Source: Fidelibacterota bacterium
Lineage (GTDB): Bacteria > Pseudomonadota > Alphaproteobacteria > Rhodospirillales > Rhodospirillaceae
Assembly: GCA_947472795.1 (NCBI GenBank)
Contig: CANJBL010000010.1
Location: forward strand, 1-64,000
Reading direction: 5' to 3'
Length of the DNA: 64,000 nt
Shown: one piece after another, positions 26,996-36,362 of the stretch
Layout of the letters: every line of letters begins with the position of its first letter
How positions within the stretch are numbered: position 1 is the first letter of the stretch
Notes under the pieces: generated by a model
The model's database searches: none
Told to the model about the DNA's origin: nothing
What the model saw: the letters and a program-made list of their open reading frames with translations, nothing else
Program-made: the position numbers and the translations under genes

Positions 26996-27868
26996 TCAGG
27001 TCCGCTTAATATCGGCTCCCACTGAGGCGAAAAGGTGGCGGCTGATAAGGTATTCGGCGGAAAGCTCTGCCACAATCTTCTCCCAAAGGGCCTTGTTGGG
27101 CGCACACAGGATGCCTGTGTGGTCCAGGGCCGCCGGGGAGTATTCCTGGCGCGACAGAAGCAGATTAAACCCGCCCGCTTCCTTGTGGATCAGGATGCCC
27201 GCCGCGTGATCCCAGGGCTTCAAACCCTTGAAATGCAGAACCTGCGTGCGGCCATCCACCAATGACCAATAGTCATGGGCGGCACTTCCCAGCCGCACGA
27301 CCCGTCCGAACTGGCCTTTGACCTTGGCCGTATCGCGGCTGTAAAACCCGGCCGCCATGGTCGAAAAATTCTCACCCGCCGGCTGCGGTACCAGCATCTT
27401 CACTGGCGCACCGTCGCCCTGCATAAGATAGGCACCGCCGCCCTTCTCCGCCCACAGCGTCTGATTGGCCACGGGATCATGGATCCATCCCATGAGCGTC
27501 TCGCCCTTGCGCACCAGCGCGACCATCACCGCGAAGCGCGCGATGCCGTTGACGAAATTCACCGTGCCGTCGATGGGATCCACAATCCAAACGAACTCAT
27601 CGCCGCCAAGCCGGTTCAGCACTTTGGGATCGGCTGAGGCCGCTTCCTCGCCGATGACAAGCGAGCCGGGCAAAATTTCAGGAAGCAGCATTGTCAGCGC
27701 GCGTTCGCTCTCTTCGTCAGCCACGGTGACCAGATCGCCCGGATGGCTCTTGGCGCGCACATCATCCTCCGCCAGGCGCTTATAGCGCGGCAGGATATAC
27801 GTCTCGGCCACATGGCGGACGGCCGCCATGGTATCCGTGCTGAGTTTGCCGCCTTCGGAGAGTTTCAT
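26996..27868 (-). CDS. Inositol monophosphatase family protein
   Basis: A Mg-dependent phosphatase of the IMPase/CysQ/HisN superfamily, 290 residues. Visible motifs are VTVADEESER, GEEAA, the metal-binding DPIDGTVNFVNG and the C-terminal WDHAAG. The substrate could be inositol phosphate, histidinol phosphate or PAP; the sequence does not decide. Its ATG overlaps the hflX stop by four bases, so it is translated from the hfq-hflX transcript. Confidence 0.9.
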   Translation of the reverse strand: MKLSEGGKLSTDTMAAVRHVAETYILPRYKRLAEDDVRAKSHPGDLVTVADEESERALTMLLPEILPGSLVIGEEAASADPKVLNRLGGDEFVWIVDPIDGTVNFVNGIARFAVMVALVRKGETLMGWIHDPVANQTLWAEKGGGAYLMQGDGAPVKMLVPQPAGENFSTMAAGFYSRDTAKVKGQFGRVVRLGSAAHDYWSLVDGRTQVLHFKGLKPWDHAAGILIHKEAGGFNLLLSRQEYSPAALDHTGILCAPNKALWEKIVAELSAEYLISRHLFASVGADIKRT

Positions 27869-29178
27869 TCCGCGGCACGCCGCAAGGGAATGCCGCGTTT
27901 TTCCAGCCGTGCGGTGTCGGCTTCATCCAACAGCACCGAGAATTGTGCCGCCGTTTCGCCGTCGTCGCGCTTCAACACTTCGCCGCGCCGGTACAGCCAG
28001 GCGATGGTCTCGCCGTCTTCCAGGGGCACCGTCACGGCCAGAGCCTGGCGGCGGTTGGCCAGCTCAGCGTCGATCATGGCGAGCAGACGGTCATTGCCTT
28101 CGCCGCTCACGGCTGAAATGGCTGCTTCATCTTCGCTGCGTTTCGTAGAGGCATTAAGCGCTAAACGATCTTCATCGCTGAGCAGATCGATCTTATTGAG
28201 CCCTTCGATCACCGGACGCTGGCCGTCGGGTTCGATGCCGAGCTGCTTCAACACATCCTCGACGTCGCGTTTCTGGGCCTCGCTTTCGGGATGGGCGATA
28301 TCACGCACATGCACGATGACGTCCGCCTCCAGCACTTCTTCCAGCGTCGCGCGGAAAGCCGCCACCAATTCGTGCGGCAAGTCGGAGACGAAACCAACCG
28401 TATCCGACAGGATCACCGTGCGTCCGGAAGGCAACTTCAGTTGCCGCATGGTCGGGTCTAGTGTCGCGAAGAGCTGGTCCATGGCCACAACATTGGACTT
28501 GGTCAGCGTATTGAACAGCGTCGACTTACCGGCATTGGTGTAGCCCACCAGCGCGACGATGGGATACGGAATGCGGCGCCTGGCTTCTCTGTGCAGGCCG
28601 CGCGTCCGAGTTACGCTCACCAGCTCTTTCTTGAGTCGCGCGATGCGGTCGCCAATCAAACGCCGGTCGATTTCGATCTGGGTTTCACCGGGGCCGCCCA
28701 TGAAGCCGAAGCCGCCGCGTTGGCGCTCCAGGTGGGTCCAACTGCGAACCAGGCGGCTCTTCTGATAGTCGAGGTGCGCCAGCTCCACCTGCAACTGTCC
28801 TTCACGCGTTTTCGCGCGCGCGCCGAAGATCTCCAGGATCAATCCCGTGCGGTCGATGACCTTGGCGTTCCAGGCTTTCTCCAGATTGCGCTGTTGTCCC
28901 GGCGACAGATGCCCGTCTACCACCACCAGCTGAGCGGAATGCTCTTTGATGAAATCCGCCAGGCGCTCCACCGTGCCTTCCCCCAGATATGTGGCCGGGT
29001 TCGGCTTGGCGATGGGCACACTTTCGGCGTGTATCACATTGAGATTGATAGCCGCGGCCAACCCGCGCGCTTCGTCGAGGCGCGAGCGCTCACCGTAGGT
29101 GAGGTCGTCCGGCCCTCGCCGTTTGGGGCGGGGATGGACGATGACCGTGGTCGTGGCAGCCTGAGATGTCTTATGCAA
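27865..29178 (-). CDS. hflX: GTPase HflX
   Basis: A ribosome-associated GTPase that splits stalled ribosomes after stress. The 437-residue protein has the N-terminal HflX domain (GYEGTV-like YLGEGTVERLADF; LSPGQQRNLE), a glycine-rich linker (GGFGFMGGPGETQIE) and the G domain with GYTNAGKSTLFN, DTVGFVSDLP and NKIDLL. The start is TTG at 29178; no ATG or GTG lies between it and the hfq stop. The gene order hfq-hflX is conserved. Confidence 0.93.
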   Translation of the reverse strand: MHKTSQAATTTVIVHPRPKRRGPDDLTYGERSRLDEARGLAAAINLNVIHAESVPIAKPNPATYLGEGTVERLADFIKEHSAQLVVVDGHLSPGQQRNLEKAWNAKVIDRTGLILEIFGARAKTREGQLQVELAHLDYQKSRLVRSWTHLERQRGGFGFMGGPGETQIEIDRRLIGDRIARLKKELVSVTRTRGLHREARRRIPYPIVALVGYTNAGKSTLFNTLTKSNVVAMDQLFATLDPTMRQLKLPSGRTVILSDTVGFVSDLPHELVAAFRATLEEVLEADVIVHVRDIAHPESEAQKRDVEDVLKQLGIEPDGQRPVIEGLNKIDLLSDEDRLALNASTKRSEDEAAISAVSGEGNDRLLAMIDAELANRRQALAVTVPLEDGETIAWLYRRGEVLKRDDGETAAQFSVLLDEADTARLEKRGIPLRRAAE

Positions 29179-29208
29179 AATCTTTGTCTTAAGGGCAGCG
29201 AGAGCCGG

Positions 29209-29475
29209 TTACTCGACCGCCTCTTCTTTACCGCCCGCCTCATCTTTGGGTTCAAACAACTGAACCGGCGCCGACGGCATGACCGTCGAAATGGCGTGCT
29301 TGTAAACAAGCTGGGTATGACCGTCCCGCCGGAGAAGCATGGAGAAGTTGTCGAACCAGGTCACAATGCCCTGCAGTTTCACACCGTTCACCAAGAACAC
29401 CGTCACCGGGGTCTTGTGCTTGCGGATGGCATTTAGGAACACATCCTGGACGTTCTGGGATTTTTCTGAGGACAT
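29209..29475 (-). CDS. hfq: RNA chaperone Hfq
   Basis: Sm-like hexameric chaperone for small RNAs and mRNAs. The 88 residues contain the Sm1 motif ([22 protein letters not shown], positions about 8-29), the FDNFSMLL stretch and the Sm2 motif ([10 protein letters not shown]), followed by a short acidic tail. The ATG at 29475 gives the standard [11 protein letters not shown] start, with AGAAGG 11 bases upstream; a GTG at 29487 would add four residues. A likely own promoter lies at 29564-29593. Confidence 0.97.
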   Translation of the reverse strand: MSSEKSQNVQDVFLNAIRKHKTPVTVFLVNGVKLQGIVTWFDNFSMLLRRDGHTQLVYKHAISTVMPSAPVQLFEPKDEAGGKEEAVE

Positions 29476-29563
29476 CGGAGTCGGCACCTTCTTGTTCTTC
29501 TCGTTATGGGCGTGGCCCCGTCACTGCTGCCGGCTGCTCAAGCGGGAGAGAACCGACCCATTA

Positions 29564-29593
29564 TTAGTAGAATTTTTCAGGGAAACCGGTCAA
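29564..29593 (-). promoter_or_regulatory. Candidate sigma70-type promoter of hfq
   Basis: Minus strand: TTGACC (29593-29588), 18-base spacer, TACTAA (29569-29564). It lies in the 122-base gap between the HAD phosphatase stop and hfq, placing the transcript start about 80 bases before the Hfq start codon. Confidence 0.45.
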
Positions 29594-29609
29594 CCGCGGA
29601 AGCTTCCGG

Positions 29610-30284
29610 TTATTTAGGCCGAAGTGCCGCACGCACAAGACCCGCCAAAGCCTTGCAATCCGCCACGATGTGATCGGGCTGTGCCGACTTATCCCCAGGG
29701 CTGGCCTCAAAATTCCCTACAAAAATGGTGCTACAGCCCGCCGCCCGGCCACAATCCACGTCGATGGAGGCATCGCCCACGAACCACACATCGGGCCCGG
29801 CGGCGATGCCACTTTGCAAAAGCGCAAGGTGAACAGGGTCCGGTGCGGGCTTGTCGCGAGCCGCATCCTGCGAGCCCACCAACCGCCCGAACAGACTGGT
29901 CCAGCCCAGGTGCTGGGCTTCGGCGCGCAGGTACTTGCCGGTCTTGTTGCTGACCACGCCGAGATAAATCCCGGATGTGGCGATCTCGCGCAGCAGGTCT
30001 TCGATACCTTCAAGGGCGCGCAACTCATCGAGGTGCACGGCGGTGTAGGCCTTGTAGTATATCTCGCGCGCCTCTTCCCAACGCGCGCCGTAGATCGCCG
30101 GAAACACGTCACGCAAGGAACCCGCCACGCGCGCGCGCACTTCCGCGTCGGTCCAGGGCTTATGCCCCATGGCCTCGAGCGTGATGTTGGTGGCGCGGCC
30201 GATGCAGGGCCAGGTATCAACCAGCGTGTTATCCCAGTCGAACAGAATGGCGCGCGGGCTAATCAACGTCTTGGTCTCAAGCAT
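29610..30284 (-). CDS. HAD family hydrolase, phosphoglycolate phosphatase-like
   Basis: A haloacid-dehalogenase-fold phosphatase of 224 residues. Motif I is FDWDNTLVDTW with the nucleophile Asp and general acid Asp, motif II is VVSNK, motif III is the Lys in KPAPDP, and motif IV is VGDASIDVD. A helical cap lies between motifs I and II. Its start overlaps the end of dat by eight bases, so the two are probably cotranscribed. The substrate is unknown. Confidence 0.88.
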   Translation of the reverse strand: MLETKTLISPRAILFDWDNTLVDTWPCIGRATNITLEAMGHKPWTDAEVRARVAGSLRDVFPAIYGARWEEAREIYYKAYTAVHLDELRALEGIEDLLREIATSGIYLGVVSNKTGKYLRAEAQHLGWTSLFGRLVGSQDAARDKPAPDPVHLALLQSGIAAGPDVWFVGDASIDVDCGRAAGCSTIFVGNFEASPGDKSAQPDHIVADCKALAGLVRAALRPK

Positions 30285-31152
30285 CCCAGGCCGCTTCCGT
30301 CAGGCTGTCCATATAAGTGCGGTAGCGCTGGCGCAGATCGAGCGCGACGGTTCCCGGCCCGCCGTTGGCGATGGGTTTGTCGTCGATCTCCACCACCGGC
30401 ATGACGAAGGTGGTCGTACCGGTCAGGAAGACTTCCTTGCCCTTGCGCGCTTCCTCAAGCGTGAAGGGCCGCTCCTGGACGGCATATCCGGCGTCCTTGG
30501 CGATCTTCAGCACGCGCGCGCGAGTCACACCGCCCAGGATGGCGTTCGTTGTCGGATGCGTGACGATGACTTTGTCGGGTGTCACCATCCAGGCGTTGGA
30601 GGCGCTGGCTTCAGTGACGGTGCCGTCGGGGAGATACAGGATGGCCTCGAAGGCTTTGGCTTCCGCCGCCGCTTGTTTGGCCAAAGTGTTCGGCAAAAGT
30701 CCCACGGATTTGATGTCGCAGCGCTCCCAGCGCATGTCGGCCATGCTGATGACTTTCACGCCATGTTCGGCAACGGAATCAGACGGCCCGGCGCCGTGTT
30801 TGGCGGTCACGATCAGGCTCGGCTTTACTGATGCACCCGGGAACGCATGAGCACGCGGCGCCACGCCCCGGTTCACCTGCATATAGACCGTGCCCTTTTC
30901 GACATGGTTCCGCCGCACGATCTCCTGCACGATCAGCTTCAGGGCGCCGTCGCTGGCCGGTGACGCCATGCGCAATTCATTGAGGGACCTATTGAGACGC
31001 ACGATATGCGCTTCGTAATCCGCCGGCGCACCGTTCCAGATGCACATGACTTCATAAACACCGTCGGCGAACTGATACCCACGATCCTCGATGTGCACCT
31101 GTGCGAGGCGCTGCGGCAAATAGCGACCGTTGACGTAAGCGATATGCGACAT
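30277..31152 (-). CDS. dat: D-amino-acid transaminase
   Basis: A fold-type IV PLP enzyme making D-amino acids, mainly D-Glu/D-Ala interconversion. The 291 residues show HIEDRGYQFADGVYE near the start, the PLP-binding Lys148 in RCDIKSVGLLPN, and the phosphate-binding GGVTRARVL. The RCDIKS motif favours a D-amino-acid rather than branched-chain enzyme. It lies between ntrX and hfq, the usual place in Rhodospirillum-like genomes. Confidence 0.88.
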   Translation of the reverse strand: MSHIAYVNGRYLPQRLAQVHIEDRGYQFADGVYEVMCIWNGAPADYEAHIVRLNRSLNELRMASPASDGALKLIVQEIVRRNHVEKGTVYMQVNRGVAPRAHAFPGASVKPSLIVTAKHGAGPSDSVAEHGVKVISMADMRWERCDIKSVGLLPNTLAKQAAAEAKAFEAILYLPDGTVTEASASNAWMVTPDKVIVTHPTTNAILGGVTRARVLKIAKDAGYAVQERPFTLEEARKGKEVFLTGTTTFVMPVVEIDDKPIANGGPGTVALDLRQRYRTYMDSLTEAAWDA

Positions 31153-31166
31153 AGAAGCAGCCTCGT

Positions 31167-32597
31167 TTAGTGCAGATTGATGTCGTCGCTGCCGCCGTTG
31201 CCATTCTCGCGGCGATGACGGGCGTCGGTGGACACACCCAGCGACTTGAGTTTGCGGTGCAGGGCCGAGCGCTCCATGCCCACAAAGTCCGCCGTGCGCG
31301 AGATGTTCCCGCCGTAGCGGACAACTTGCGCCATCAGATATTCACGTTCGAACATCTCGCGGGCTTCACGCAAGGGCAAGGTCATGATCTCGTCCGAGCG
31401 CTGTAGCTTCAAAATCTGCGGAGTATCGTTATTGATGTCAGTCGGCAGCATATCGGCGCGGATCGGGTCATTGATGCCGCCGGGTGCCATGATGAGCAAT
31501 CCCTCGATGACGTTCTTGAGCTGGCGCACGTTGCCCGGCCAAGGATAGGTCTGCAGCGCGGCGACGGCGTCCTCACCCAGGATACGGCGCGGCAGGCTCG
31601 CTGCGGCAGCGGCGCGGTCCATGAGATTGCGGATCAACTCCGGAATATCTTCGCGCCGATCCTCCAGCGAGGGCACAAGCACAGGCACTACGTTCAGGCG
31701 ATAGAACAACTCTTCGCGGAACAGGCCCTTCTTGATCTCGGCTTTCAGGTCGCGGTTGGTGGTGGCAATCACACGCACGTCGATATCCACTGGCGCATGG
31801 CCGTTGATGCGTTCCACGCGCTGGTCCTGAAGAATACGGATGATGCTGCTTTGCGTGGCCAGCGGCATATCGGCCACTTCATCCAACATCAAAGTACCTC
31901 CATCCGCGCGTTCCAGCAGACCCACGGGGCCTTCGCTGCCACGGCCGAACAGCAGTTCATTCAAACGGTCTGGATGCAGTGATGCGCAGTTGGCGACCAC
32001 AAAAGGGTTCTGTGCTCTGAGCGAGCTTGTATGGATCTGGCGCGCCACCACTTCCTTGCCGGAACCAGCCGGTCCTGTGATCAGCACGCGGCTGCCCGTC
32101 GGGCCCACGCGCTCGACGGTGCGGCGTAACGCCACGATCGACGGGCATTGGCCGATAAGCACGTCGGGCGCCCCTGCCCGGCTCTTGAGTTCTTCGTTCT
32201 CGCGTTTAAGGCGCGCGGCTTCCAAGGCGCGGCCCAGTATCATCAGCAGGCGGTCCGCTTCGAAGGGTTTTTCGATGAAGTCGTAGGCGCCCTGCTTGAT
32301 GGCTTCCACGGCGGTGGCAATGGTGCCGTGGCCGGAAATCATCACCACCGGCACGCCGGGGCGCATACTCTTGATGGCGGCGAGCAGCTGCAAGCCATCG
32401 AGCTTGCTGCCTTCCAGCCAGATGTCGAGGATCACCGCCGAAGGTGCGCGCGACTTTACTTGCTCCAGAGCAGCGTCGCTGGAAGCGGCTTCGCGTGTGG
32501 CATAGCCTTCATCCTGCAAGATGCCGCCCACGGCCGTGCGGATGTCTGCTTCGTCATCGACAATCAGGATATCTGCGGAAACGGGACTCTGAGCCAT
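31167..32597 (-). CDS. ntrX: Nitrogen regulation response regulator NtrX
   Basis: Response regulator paired with NtrY, controlling nitrogen and redox-linked genes. The 476 residues comprise a receiver with Asp58 (VILDIWLEG), an AAA+ domain (Walker A GPAGSGKE; DEVADMP) and a Fis-type helix-turn-helix (ISRTADFVGMERSALHRKL). The GAFTGA loop needed for sigma54 contact is replaced (LFGRGSEGPVGLL), as known for alphaproteobacterial NtrX, so it probably does not act as a classical sigma54 activator. The ATG at 32597 has GGAGAA upstream and lies four bases after ntrY; a start at 32624 would overlap ntrY. Confidence 0.94.
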   Translation of the reverse strand: MAQSPVSADILIVDDEADIRTAVGGILQDEGYATREAASSDAALEQVKSRAPSAVILDIWLEGSKLDGLQLLAAIKSMRPGVPVVMISGHGTIATAVEAIKQGAYDFIEKPFEADRLLMILGRALEAARLKRENEELKSRAGAPDVLIGQCPSIVALRRTVERVGPTGSRVLITGPAGSGKEVVARQIHTSSLRAQNPFVVANCASLHPDRLNELLFGRGSEGPVGLLERADGGTLMLDEVADMPLATQSSIIRILQDQRVERINGHAPVDIDVRVIATTNRDLKAEIKKGLFREELFYRLNVVPVLVPSLEDRREDIPELIRNLMDRAAAAASLPRRILGEDAVAALQTYPWPGNVRQLKNVIEGLLIMAPGGINDPIRADMLPTDINNDTPQILKLQRSDEIMTLPLREAREMFEREYLMAQVVRYGGNISRTADFVGMERSALHRKLKSLGVSTDARHRRENGNGGSDDINLH

Positions 32598-32601
32598 ACT
32601 T

Positions 32602-34923
32602 TTATTCTCCGGCCAGGACAGCACGCGGCGGAAGGCCGCTACTATTTGAACCCTTCACGGGCGTGCTCTCGTCTACGGCCAAGGTAAGGGGGAAATGCAA
32701 AACAACTTGGGCGCCACCGCTGGCGCAATCTTCGAGAGTCACGCCACCGGCATGATCCTCGAGAATCTTTTTGACAATGGCGAGGCCAAGTCCTGTTCCT
32801 TTTGCGCGTGTCGTCACATAGGGCTCCGTCAGGCGGTCGCGTTCGGCCTGTGGAAGCCCGACGCCGTTATCGATGACATACACCGCAATTTCGGCATCAT
32901 TGTGGACAAGACGCACAGTAATCTGCCCGTCGCCGCGTTTGCCGGAAACGGGTGGGCCGAACCTTTGGTCCACGGCCTCCACGGCGTTCTTCACCACATT
33001 CGTTAGGGCTTGGCCCACTTGCCGGGCGTCGCAGCGCAGGCGGAAGGGCGTCGGCGGTACGTCAGTGATGAACTGGATTTGGGGATAAGCGTGGCGCTGG
33101 AAGGTCACAGCTTCCCGCACGATGGCGCCAAGATCGGCGACCTTCAGCACCGCACTTGGCAGGCGCGCAAAGGCCGAGAATTCATCGACCATGTGCCCGA
33201 TATCGCCCACATGACGGATGATGGTGTCGGTGCATTGGGCGAACAGGCCTGAATCGTCGTCCAGCTTGTCCATGTATTTACGCTTCAGGCGCTCGGCCGA
33301 CAGCTGAATAGGTGTCAGCGGGTTTTTGATTTCGTGCGCGATACGGCGCGCCACGTCCGCCCAAGCAGCCTTGCGCTGCGCCGACTGCAACGCAGTGATG
33401 TCGTCGAAGGTCAGCACGTAACCGACGATTTGGTCCTCCACCTGCTCGTCGGAAACGCGCACGATGAAGGTCTTTGCACCGCTGGCCGCGGCAATCTGCA
33501 CTTCCTGCTGGATGACCTTCTGCGGCGACTGGCGGATCTCGGCCAGAATGGCGGCGAACTCCGGCACGGAATCTTCAAGGGGCGTGCCCACGGCTTTGTT
33601 GAGGTCGATCCCCAACAGCACCATCGCCGAGCGGTTTGGCAATGTGATGTTGCCCAAGGGATCGAGACCGATGACTCCGGCACTCACGCCCGCCAGCACC
33701 GTCTCCGTGAACCGGCGGCGCTCATCAAGCTGCGCATTGGTGTCGCGCAAGGCTGTCTGCTGTTCGGAAAGGCGCTTGGTCATGCGGTTGAAGGAGCGGC
33801 TGAGATAGGCAAGCTCGTCGCCCGAGTCCACTTCCTCCACGCGCACCGAGAGATCGCCGCCGCGCACGCGTTCAGCTGCGCTGATCAACTCGATGATGGG
33901 TTTGGCGAGACGTGTCGCAAGTGCCAGGCCGAACCATATGGCCACCAGCAGAAGCAGCAAAGCCACGACCACGAACAGCAGCGTGAAACTCACTTCCAGG
34001 TTCGAGCGCTCGCCTTCCAGACGCACGTATTCGGACACCGCCTGTTCCGTGCGCGACATACGCGCCAGCACATTGGCATCCACGAAGCGGCCCACCAGCA
34101 GATAGGCGGCGGGATAGGAATCCAATTTCACCAGCGCGCGCACGCGGTCCGAGCTTTGACCCGTCAGCACCGCCACCTGCCCGATGTTAGCTGTGGCGAA
34201 GGCTTGGAAGGGAATCTGCTCGCCGGTTTGCAGCGCGAAGGTATAGCCCGCCTTGGCGATAACCTTGAGATCCGACGTGAAGATCACCGCTTCCGTCAAA
34301 CCGCGGAACGCTGCCTGCGTCGAGAGGAACGAATCTCTCAGCGCGGGATCTCCCGCCGATAACTGCGTCCATTGCCGGTTGATGTCGTTGGCAGCGGCCA
34401 GCGCGTCAGCCTTGATGGCCTGCTGATGTTCAGCGAGATAAGCGCGTGCGATAGCAGCCGATTCCGTCACCGCCGTTTTCACGCGGTCGCCAAACCATGT
34501 CTGCACGCCGAAGGTGAAAAATAACGCCGAGAAAATGGCGATGAGCACCGTCGGCGTCATGGCAATGACACCAAACAGCACCACGAGGCGGATATGCAGG
34601 CGCGAGCCCACCGTGCCCGCGCGATGTTCACGCCACAGCCAGACGAGCCGCGTTGCCACGAGCGCCGTCAGCCCCAGCACGATGAGAAAATCGACATTGA
34701 GCAGGATCAGCGTGGCGCGTGCATTGGGTGCCGCGAGGCGCCAGCCGGCCATAGAGGCATAGGTCGCTACACCCGACACCAACGCGGCAATGGTGAGCAA
34801 GATGGCCAGCGTGTCGGCCACGTGAATCGTCTTCAGGCGCGCGAGCAAGCGTTCGCGGACGCTGCGCCGGAGCAACGGCTCCAGCGATGCGATATCAGGG
34901 ATCTGAGTGACCTCAGTGTCCAT
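32602..34923 (-). CDS. ntrY: Nitrogen regulation sensor histidine kinase NtrY
   Basis: Membrane sensor kinase of the NtrYX pair, 773 residues. It has three N-terminal membrane helices (about 35-155), a periplasmic sensor region, another helix near 310-335, a HAMP domain (ATRLAKPIIELISAAERV), a PAS domain, the phosphorylated His530 in RRIAHEIKNPLTP, and the ATPase N-box (NVVKNAVEAV), G1 (DNGVGLP) and G2 (GTGLGLAIV) motifs. It sits between ntrC and ntrX with 5 and 4 base gaps, so the cluster is one operon. Confidence 0.95.
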   Translation of the reverse strand: MDTEVTQIPDIASLEPLLRRSVRERLLARLKTIHVADTLAILLTIAALVSGVATYASMAGWRLAAPNARATLILLNVDFLIVLGLTALVATRLVWLWREHRAGTVGSRLHIRLVVLFGVIAMTPTVLIAIFSALFFTFGVQTWFGDRVKTAVTESAAIARAYLAEHQQAIKADALAAANDINRQWTQLSAGDPALRDSFLSTQAAFRGLTEAVIFTSDLKVIAKAGYTFALQTGEQIPFQAFATANIGQVAVLTGQSSDRVRALVKLDSYPAAYLLVGRFVDANVLARMSRTEQAVSEYVRLEGERSNLEVSFTLLFVVVALLLLLVAIWFGLALATRLAKPIIELISAAERVRGGDLSVRVEEVDSGDELAYLSRSFNRMTKRLSEQQTALRDTNAQLDERRRFTETVLAGVSAGVIGLDPLGNITLPNRSAMVLLGIDLNKAVGTPLEDSVPEFAAILAEIRQSPQKVIQQEVQIAAASGAKTFIVRVSDEQVEDQIVGYVLTFDDITALQSAQRKAAWADVARRIAHEIKNPLTPIQLSAERLKRKYMDKLDDDSGLFAQCTDTIIRHVGDIGHMVDEFSAFARLPSAVLKVADLGAIVREAVTFQRHAYPQIQFITDVPPTPFRLRCDARQVGQALTNVVKNAVEAVDQRFGPPVSGKRGDGQITVRLVHNDAEIAVYVIDNGVGLPQAERDRLTEPYVTTRAKGTGLGLAIVKKILEDHAGGVTLEDCASGGAQVVLHFPLTLAVDESTPVKGSNSSGLPPRAVLAGE

Positions 34924-34928
34924 GCCCG

Positions 34929-36362
34929 TTATTTCAATCCCCGCATGACGCCGATTTCCAGCTCGCGGATTTTCTTGCGCAATGTATTGCGGTTTAAACC
35001 CAGAACTTCCGCCGCTTTCACCTGATTGCCCCGCGTCGCCAGTAACGTCAGCGTAATGAGAGGGCGTTCCAACTCACGCAGGACACGATCGTACAACCCA
35101 CGCGGCGGCAGCGCGCCGTTGTGGCCGTCGAAGTATTCGCGCAAATGTTTTTCGATGGTGCCGCTCAGCGTGGCGGGTTCGCCGTCGTCGGTGAGCTGGG
35201 CCGCTGTAGCGCCGGCCAACTCCATTTCGATGACATCCATGCCGATGACCGGCTCGTTATAAAGCGCCACCAGGCGCTTCATCATGTTCTCGAGCTCGCG
35301 CACGTTGCCAGGCCAGCGGTGCGTTTTCAAACGCTCAACCGCACCCGGGTCCATGGCTTTGGACGGCAAACCTTCAGCGGCACTTTGCGTCAGGAAGTGG
35401 CTGATGAGTTCCGGAATATCCTCCACGCGTTGGCGTAAGGGCGGGATACGGATCGGCACCACGTTCAGGCGGTAATACAAATCTTCGCGGAACATGCCGA
35501 GCTTGATGAGATGCGTGAGGTCGCGGTGCGTTGCGGCGACAATGCGCACGTTGGCCTTGATGGGCGTGCGCCCGCCCACGCTGGTATAGCGTCCATCCTG
35601 CAGCACGCGCAGCAGGCGTGTTTGGGCTTCCGGCGGCATATCGCCGATCTCGTCCAGGAACAGCGTTCCGCCTTCTGCTTGCTCGAAGCGCCCCGTGACG
35701 CGTTGCACCGCGCCCGTGAACGACCCCTTCTCGTGACCGAACAGTTCGCTTTCGATCAGCTCACGCGGGATGGCCGCCATGTTCACAGCCACAAAAGGTC
35801 CGCCGCGCCGGCGTCCAAAGTCGTGCAAGGCGCGCGCCACAAGTTCCTTACCCGTGCCGGACTCACCGGTGATCATCACCGTCAGGTCCGTGTTCATCAA
35901 TCGCGCGACCGCGCGATAAATGTCTTGCATGGCCGCCGACCGGCCAACGATAGGCAGGCGTTCGGCGGCAACATCATTGGCCGGCACGCGTTGCGCGCTG
36001 GGCGCCAGCGCACGGTTCACCGCCGCCACCAACTCACCAAGGTCGAAAGGCTTGGGGAGATATTCAAAAGCGCCGCGCTCGGCGGCCTTCACGGCGGTCA
36101 ACAATGTATTCTGCGCGCTCATGACAATGACGCGTAACTCGGGGCGCAATTTCTTGATGCGCGGGATCAGGTCGAGTCCGTTCTCGTCGGGCATGACGAC
36201 GTCGGTGATGACGAGGTCGCCGTCGCCGTCCGACACCCAACGCCACAGTGTCGCGGCATTGCCCGTCGTACGCACGTCATATCCTGCGCGGCCCAAAGCC
36301 TGCGTCAGCACCGTGCGTATGCTGTGGTCGTCGTCGGCGATCAGAACCGTGGCGGAACTCAT
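34929..36362 (-). CDS. ntrC: Nitrogen regulation protein NtrC (NR-I)
   Basis: Sigma54-dependent activator of nitrogen assimilation genes. The 477-residue protein has a receiver with Asp54 ([12 protein letters not shown]), an AAA+ domain with GESGTGKE, the sigma54 contact loop GSFTGA (a common variant of GAFTGA), DEIGDMP and [11 protein letters not shown], and a Fis-type C-terminal helix-turn-helix ([20 protein letters not shown]). The start overlaps the ntrB stop as ATGA. Confidence 0.96.
   Translation of the reverse strand: MSSATVLIADDDHSIRTVLTQALGRAGYDVRTTGNAATLWRWVSDGDGDLVITDVVMPDENGLDLIPRIKKLRPELRVIVMSAQNTLLTAVKAAERGAFEYLPKPFDLGELVAAVNRALAPSAQRVPANDVAAERLPIVGRSAAMQDIYRAVARLMNTDLTVMITGESGTGKELVARALHDFGRRRGGPFVAVNMAAIPRELIESELFGHEKGSFTGAVQRVTGRFEQAEGGTLFLDEIGDMPPEAQTRLLRVLQDGRYTSVGGRTPIKANVRIVAATHRDLTHLIKLGMFREDLYYRLNVVPIRIPPLRQRVEDIPELISHFLTQSAAEGLPSKAMDPGAVERLKTHRWPGNVRELENMMKRLVALYNEPVIGMDVIEMELAGATAAQLTDDGEPATLSGTIEKHLREYFDGHNGALPPRGLYDRVLRELERPLITLTLLATRGNQVKAAEVLGLNRNTLRKKIRELEIGVMRGLK

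Noticed and set aside
33334-34362. A 342-codon plus-strand frame opposite ntrY
   Set aside because: Antisense shadow of the kinase gene; low-complexity His/Gln/Arg content and no ribosome site.
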